Origin: Hymenopellis radicata
Lineage: Eukaryota > Basidiomycota > Agaricomycetes > Agaricales > Physalacriaceae
DNA length: 64,000 bases
NCBI GenBank assembly: GCA_015501595.1
Contig: JADNRX010000045.1
Location: forward strand, 124,001 to 188,000
Direction of reading: 5' to 3'
Both the position numbers and the translations under genes were made by a program. Numbering within the stretch: position 1 is the stretch's first letter; the number at the start of each line of letters is the position of its first letter. The notes under the pieces were generated by a model, which saw only the letters and a list, made by a program, of their open reading frames with translations, had not been told where the DNA came from and ran no database searches. This document shows, piece by piece, positions 60,905 through 64,000 of the stretch.

Positions 60905-63098
60905 AGACAGCACGCTAAAGGGACGCGTTTAGGCAGCTCGGAGGACTGGGATAATTTCAACGTTGCCGTAGATGGTGAGTGGCTTCCTTGTTGGCCATAA
61001 TCGCCAAACCTGTTCGAACTAAGCAGACCCAAAAGGGGACAAATTTGACGATAGCACATGGCGGCGGCGGCCAGCACAGATAGGCAGACAAGTCCAAATG
61101 TGCGCCTCCTTCATTACCTTTCAAGCTTGTCCATCTCACAACTTGTGACAGTGCCCGACTGTCATGTCGCATAACAAGAGATTTTTTAGGATGTGTAGCC
61201 CTTTCTTCGAACGACTCTTCTCCTCCACTACCGTCTCTCCCGATATTCAACACGCGTTACGGGACCCACAATACGTTCCTCAGTTTATGAGGAGGATGAG
61301 CGAGAGCCGTAACATTACTTTGCTCATCGTGCGTCTGCATCTGCGTCTACATGCCTTTACACTATAACTAACTTGATCCCGCGTAGCAAAGCACCTTTCT
61401 TGGGTAACGCCCTGTACCATCCTCCACTAGTCAGCCTACCAACACGAACATAATCCTCGTATATCGCGTATATTCAAACTGCGACGCGGACCGCGGCTCT
61501 CGTGCTCTTGACCATTCATATATCCTTCCTGTACAACAACATGAGCCCGGAGGTTTTCCAGGTGCGGTGAGCGGTTACATTCGCATACACCACGAGCTAA
61601 TTATCTTCGACAATAGCAGCGGGTCATGCTCATCGGTCCAATCGCGTTCACGTTCTTCCAAATGTTCCTGTTTGGGTTCTGGTCGTTCAGGAAGCTACGC
61701 CAAATCCGGGGCTAGGCGTGGTGTTTGCCTTGCTCGCGTGTACTCCGCTGGGATTCCACGTCGTGTGGTTTGAGGTCATTGCATATATATGTTACAGGAT
61801 GGTGGCGGAGCTGATGAGCAGCTTTCCGCTGGGAGCGTAGATAATGCTACCACCATCGAACCACCATCGATGTAATTTGGGACAAGCCGACTATACCGAC
61901 TGCATTCGATACTATCTCATATTAACGTTGACCTCAAATCGGATTTTATCACCGGTCCTCTGCACAGTTGAAAAGGGCTTTTCTGTTCTTCTACGACGCG
62001 CTCGGTCCTTCTGCCTCTCCCTCAAGCCTCTATTGTAAACACCCTGCCAACAACACTCTTCAAGTGTTGTCGTTTCCGCACCTCGCTTATGGCACTGGAA
62101 TGTCGGAGATGCAATCGATGGCTGGGAGCCTCCACGAAGAGATTTGAGACCCACCCTATGATGTCCCATAGCGCTTTTCGCAACCGTGGACCTGTTCTCG
62201 TTCTAGCAGCCATCCACCCTCATCGTCGTCTGCCTAGGCTGTACCAACATCGTCGTGGAACAAATACATACGGAACGCAACGGGAGTGCCAGCGGTGGTC
62301 AATGAGGCTGGGAGGGGGAAGGCACATACACAGTGGAATGTGCAAGAGACTTGGGAAATTTCTTGAGCCGCGGATCTCTTTTTGTCAATGGTGTGGTTGT
62401 CTCTCCCCGAGATCTACCAGTGCCCAGTCCAATAACCTTGTCCTGCTCTATCGACGTCGGCAGCAGATTCCACGTATTAACGACATCAAAACCGATATTC
62501 CGGACGACAGAGCAGTTTGATGTCGCTACAAGGAGCAGTAAGGACCTGGTAAGTCCTCCGTCCCTCCTTCAGTTCGTTCCTCTGCGCCCTCTCCTCAGTC
62601 TTTGTTCTTGCACTAACACCTTTCTTGCTAGTTTTTTCAGTTTCCAAATACTTTGTCAAGTCGTGCTGCTCCCTTCCGCGGAAAAGAATGCGCGTTGTAG
62701 AAACAGCGCGTCGAACACCTCCCGGAGCGTTCGCGTAGGCCAACCAGAAAGCGAAGTTGGTCACGGCGAAAAAAGCGATGTACGTCCTTGCTATCTTCTT
62801 TTCATTGTTCCATTTTTCATTCCTCCCTCAAATTGTTCTTACGTGCTCTTGTTGTAGTCGATGGTCGTCATTTAACTAACACATGCCTTTCCCAGTCAGT
62901 GAATATTTCAGCCGGGCTCAGGAGTGGAAGTTAGGCCGCACTCCTCAGCCCGCAGCGTACACTTGTAGGGAGGGATTGGGCAGTGTAGACGATGGGCCAT
63001 GAGTTCGGGCGGCGCAGTTCCTGGGCTAACCATGACATCCGCCCAGCTCCCCATTTCCCTATCACGGTATCACCGACATACTCTTCCCACTCGTTTCC
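60905..63098. other. Gene-poor stretch
   Basis: Isolated protein-like frames at 61.16-61.37 kb and 62.09-62.86 kb (plus; NFLSRGSLFVNGVVVSPRDL) could not be linked by splicing and are not recognisable. Confidence 0.35.
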
Positions 63099-63515
63099 AG
63101 CGGAAACGATGCGAGCGAGTGATGGCGGCGAAGCGAAGCGAGCCGGCCATCGCTCGCCGAGCATCGTTGGAGCTTTACTTAGAAGTGATGTGTCAGCCAC
63201 TGAGCTTGGAACTCTATGCAGGCTCTATAGACCAAATCTCTGCAGTCCTCATTCCTCTTCTGCTAGTACTACTTTCAAGCCTAATATATGATACTTTTCA
63301 AGTCCTGTTTCTCATCTGCTATCTCCCAAGTGTGTACCCCATACACATTTAATTCTGCAATGTCTAAGCACATGAATGTTGCAAGTTGAACTGCTTCACT
63401 GAGTGCAAACGGTACTGGAGATCACATTCTGATAGACTAAGCGGAAACAATGCGAGCGGGCGACGGCGGCGAAGCCGCCGTCGGCCGCGAGCTTTGTTGT
63501 AGCTTTTAAGAACAT
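63099..63515 (+). repeat. Pair of GC-rich hairpin repeats
   Basis: Two similar segments, 63099-63185 and 63440-63515, both begin AGCGGAAAC(A/G)ATGCGAGCG and run through GGCGGCGAAGC into a GAGCTTT ending. The second contains a near-perfect palindrome (GGCGGCGAAGCCGCCGTC). They look like copies of a short hairpin-forming repeat. Confidence 0.5.
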
Positions 63516-64000
63516 TGTATGCGATGCGCAGATTCACATCCATGTCGGCGTCGAAATAGTGTCTGTGGAGACTGTCAAAATATTGCCACTAATGATATTA
63601 CCCATCCTATGCCTCACCTACCTCATGGCAAAACCATGCGCAAGGATATGCCCACCAAGGGCCCCTAGTAAGGAAAGGAATTTATAAAGGAAAGGACTTG
63701 GCCCAGACTTACCATTGTGGCTGTGCAGTAGCCGGCCCGAGTGCAGATGCTATTGTGCTGTTTGCGCTTCAAGAGCAACGTCCATGTTGGCGGGAGCCAC
63801 TTAGTAAATCCTCTCAACTTCTCTCGGACCACTCGATACAAGTCATACCCGTGCGTTGTTGGTCGCTACAACGGCGTATCTTTCGCGCTATATTCACATT
63901 TTACATTTCCATCGCGCGTGAGCCCTTTATTTACTGCACTTACTGCAATCTGACTTCAACTTGTTCTACAGGTATTTACGCGACCATGTCTGAACAATGC
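63516..64000. other. Intergenic to window end
   Basis: A tandem AAGGAAAGGAATTTATAAAG/AAAGGAAAGGACTTGG-like purine stretch at about 63670-63700. No gene supported. Confidence 0.4.

Overview
The window reads as nuclear DNA of a basidiomycete fungus, very probably an Agaricomycete (mushroom-forming class). Genes are broken by many short GT-AG introns (about 44-65 nt, often with CTGAC/CTAAC-like branch sites). The recognisable families are typical of that group: two F-box-like proteins, a DUF6533 seven-helix membrane protein, a CPY-type serine carboxypeptidase, an Rds1-like ferritin-fold secreted protein, a PHO85-type cyclin, an HMG-box protein, a PX-domain protein and a large protein with a J-like C-terminus. 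No rRNA, convincing tRNA, CRISPR array or operon is visible.

Layout. 0.2-0.9 kb: small three-exon gene. 1.56-2.43 kb: non-autonomous hAT element with a perfect 8-bp target duplication. 2.6-5.2 kb: DUF6533 gene, plus a relic of a duplicated first exon. 5.3-7.3 kb: carboxypeptidase with two apparent 1-nt lesions and a possible AT-AC intron. 8.5-10.1 kb: F-box gene. 10.2-11.2 kb: serine-rich protein. 11.7-12.0 kb: GAACTTC repeat. 12.0-13.6 kb: integrase-core (DDE) gene with an in-frame stop. 15.6-20.3 kb: large gene whose 3' coding part is split by a second hAT element with a perfect 8-bp target duplication. 21.2-21.9 kb: HMG-box gene. 23.8-24.4 kb: small three-exon gene. 24.57-27.52 kb: one arm of a large inverted duplication. 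27.6-28.0 kb: MITE. 28.6-30.2 kb: small membrane protein and PX-domain gene. 30.2-40.9 kb: gene-poor, with a diverged third copy of the duplicated segment. 41.0-42.5 kb: cyclin. 42.6-51.0 kb: gene-poor. 51.03-53.84 kb: other arm of the inverted duplication. 54.6-56.3 kb: second F-box gene. 57.5-58.8 kb: Rds1-like gene. 58.9-64 kb: gene-poor with short repeats.

The genes do not form an obvious pathway. The main story is genome dynamics: at least three non-autonomous DNA elements, an inverted segmental duplication of about 2.9 kb with arms about 23.5 kb apart, dispersed MITE-like repeats, and several otherwise well-preserved genes carrying single-base indels. Several of those indels sit in short homopolymer runs, so they may be assembly errors or real decay. 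The strongest single observation is the hAT insertion into a coding exon of the large J-like gene: its 8-bp target duplication lets the pre-insertion exon be read exactly.
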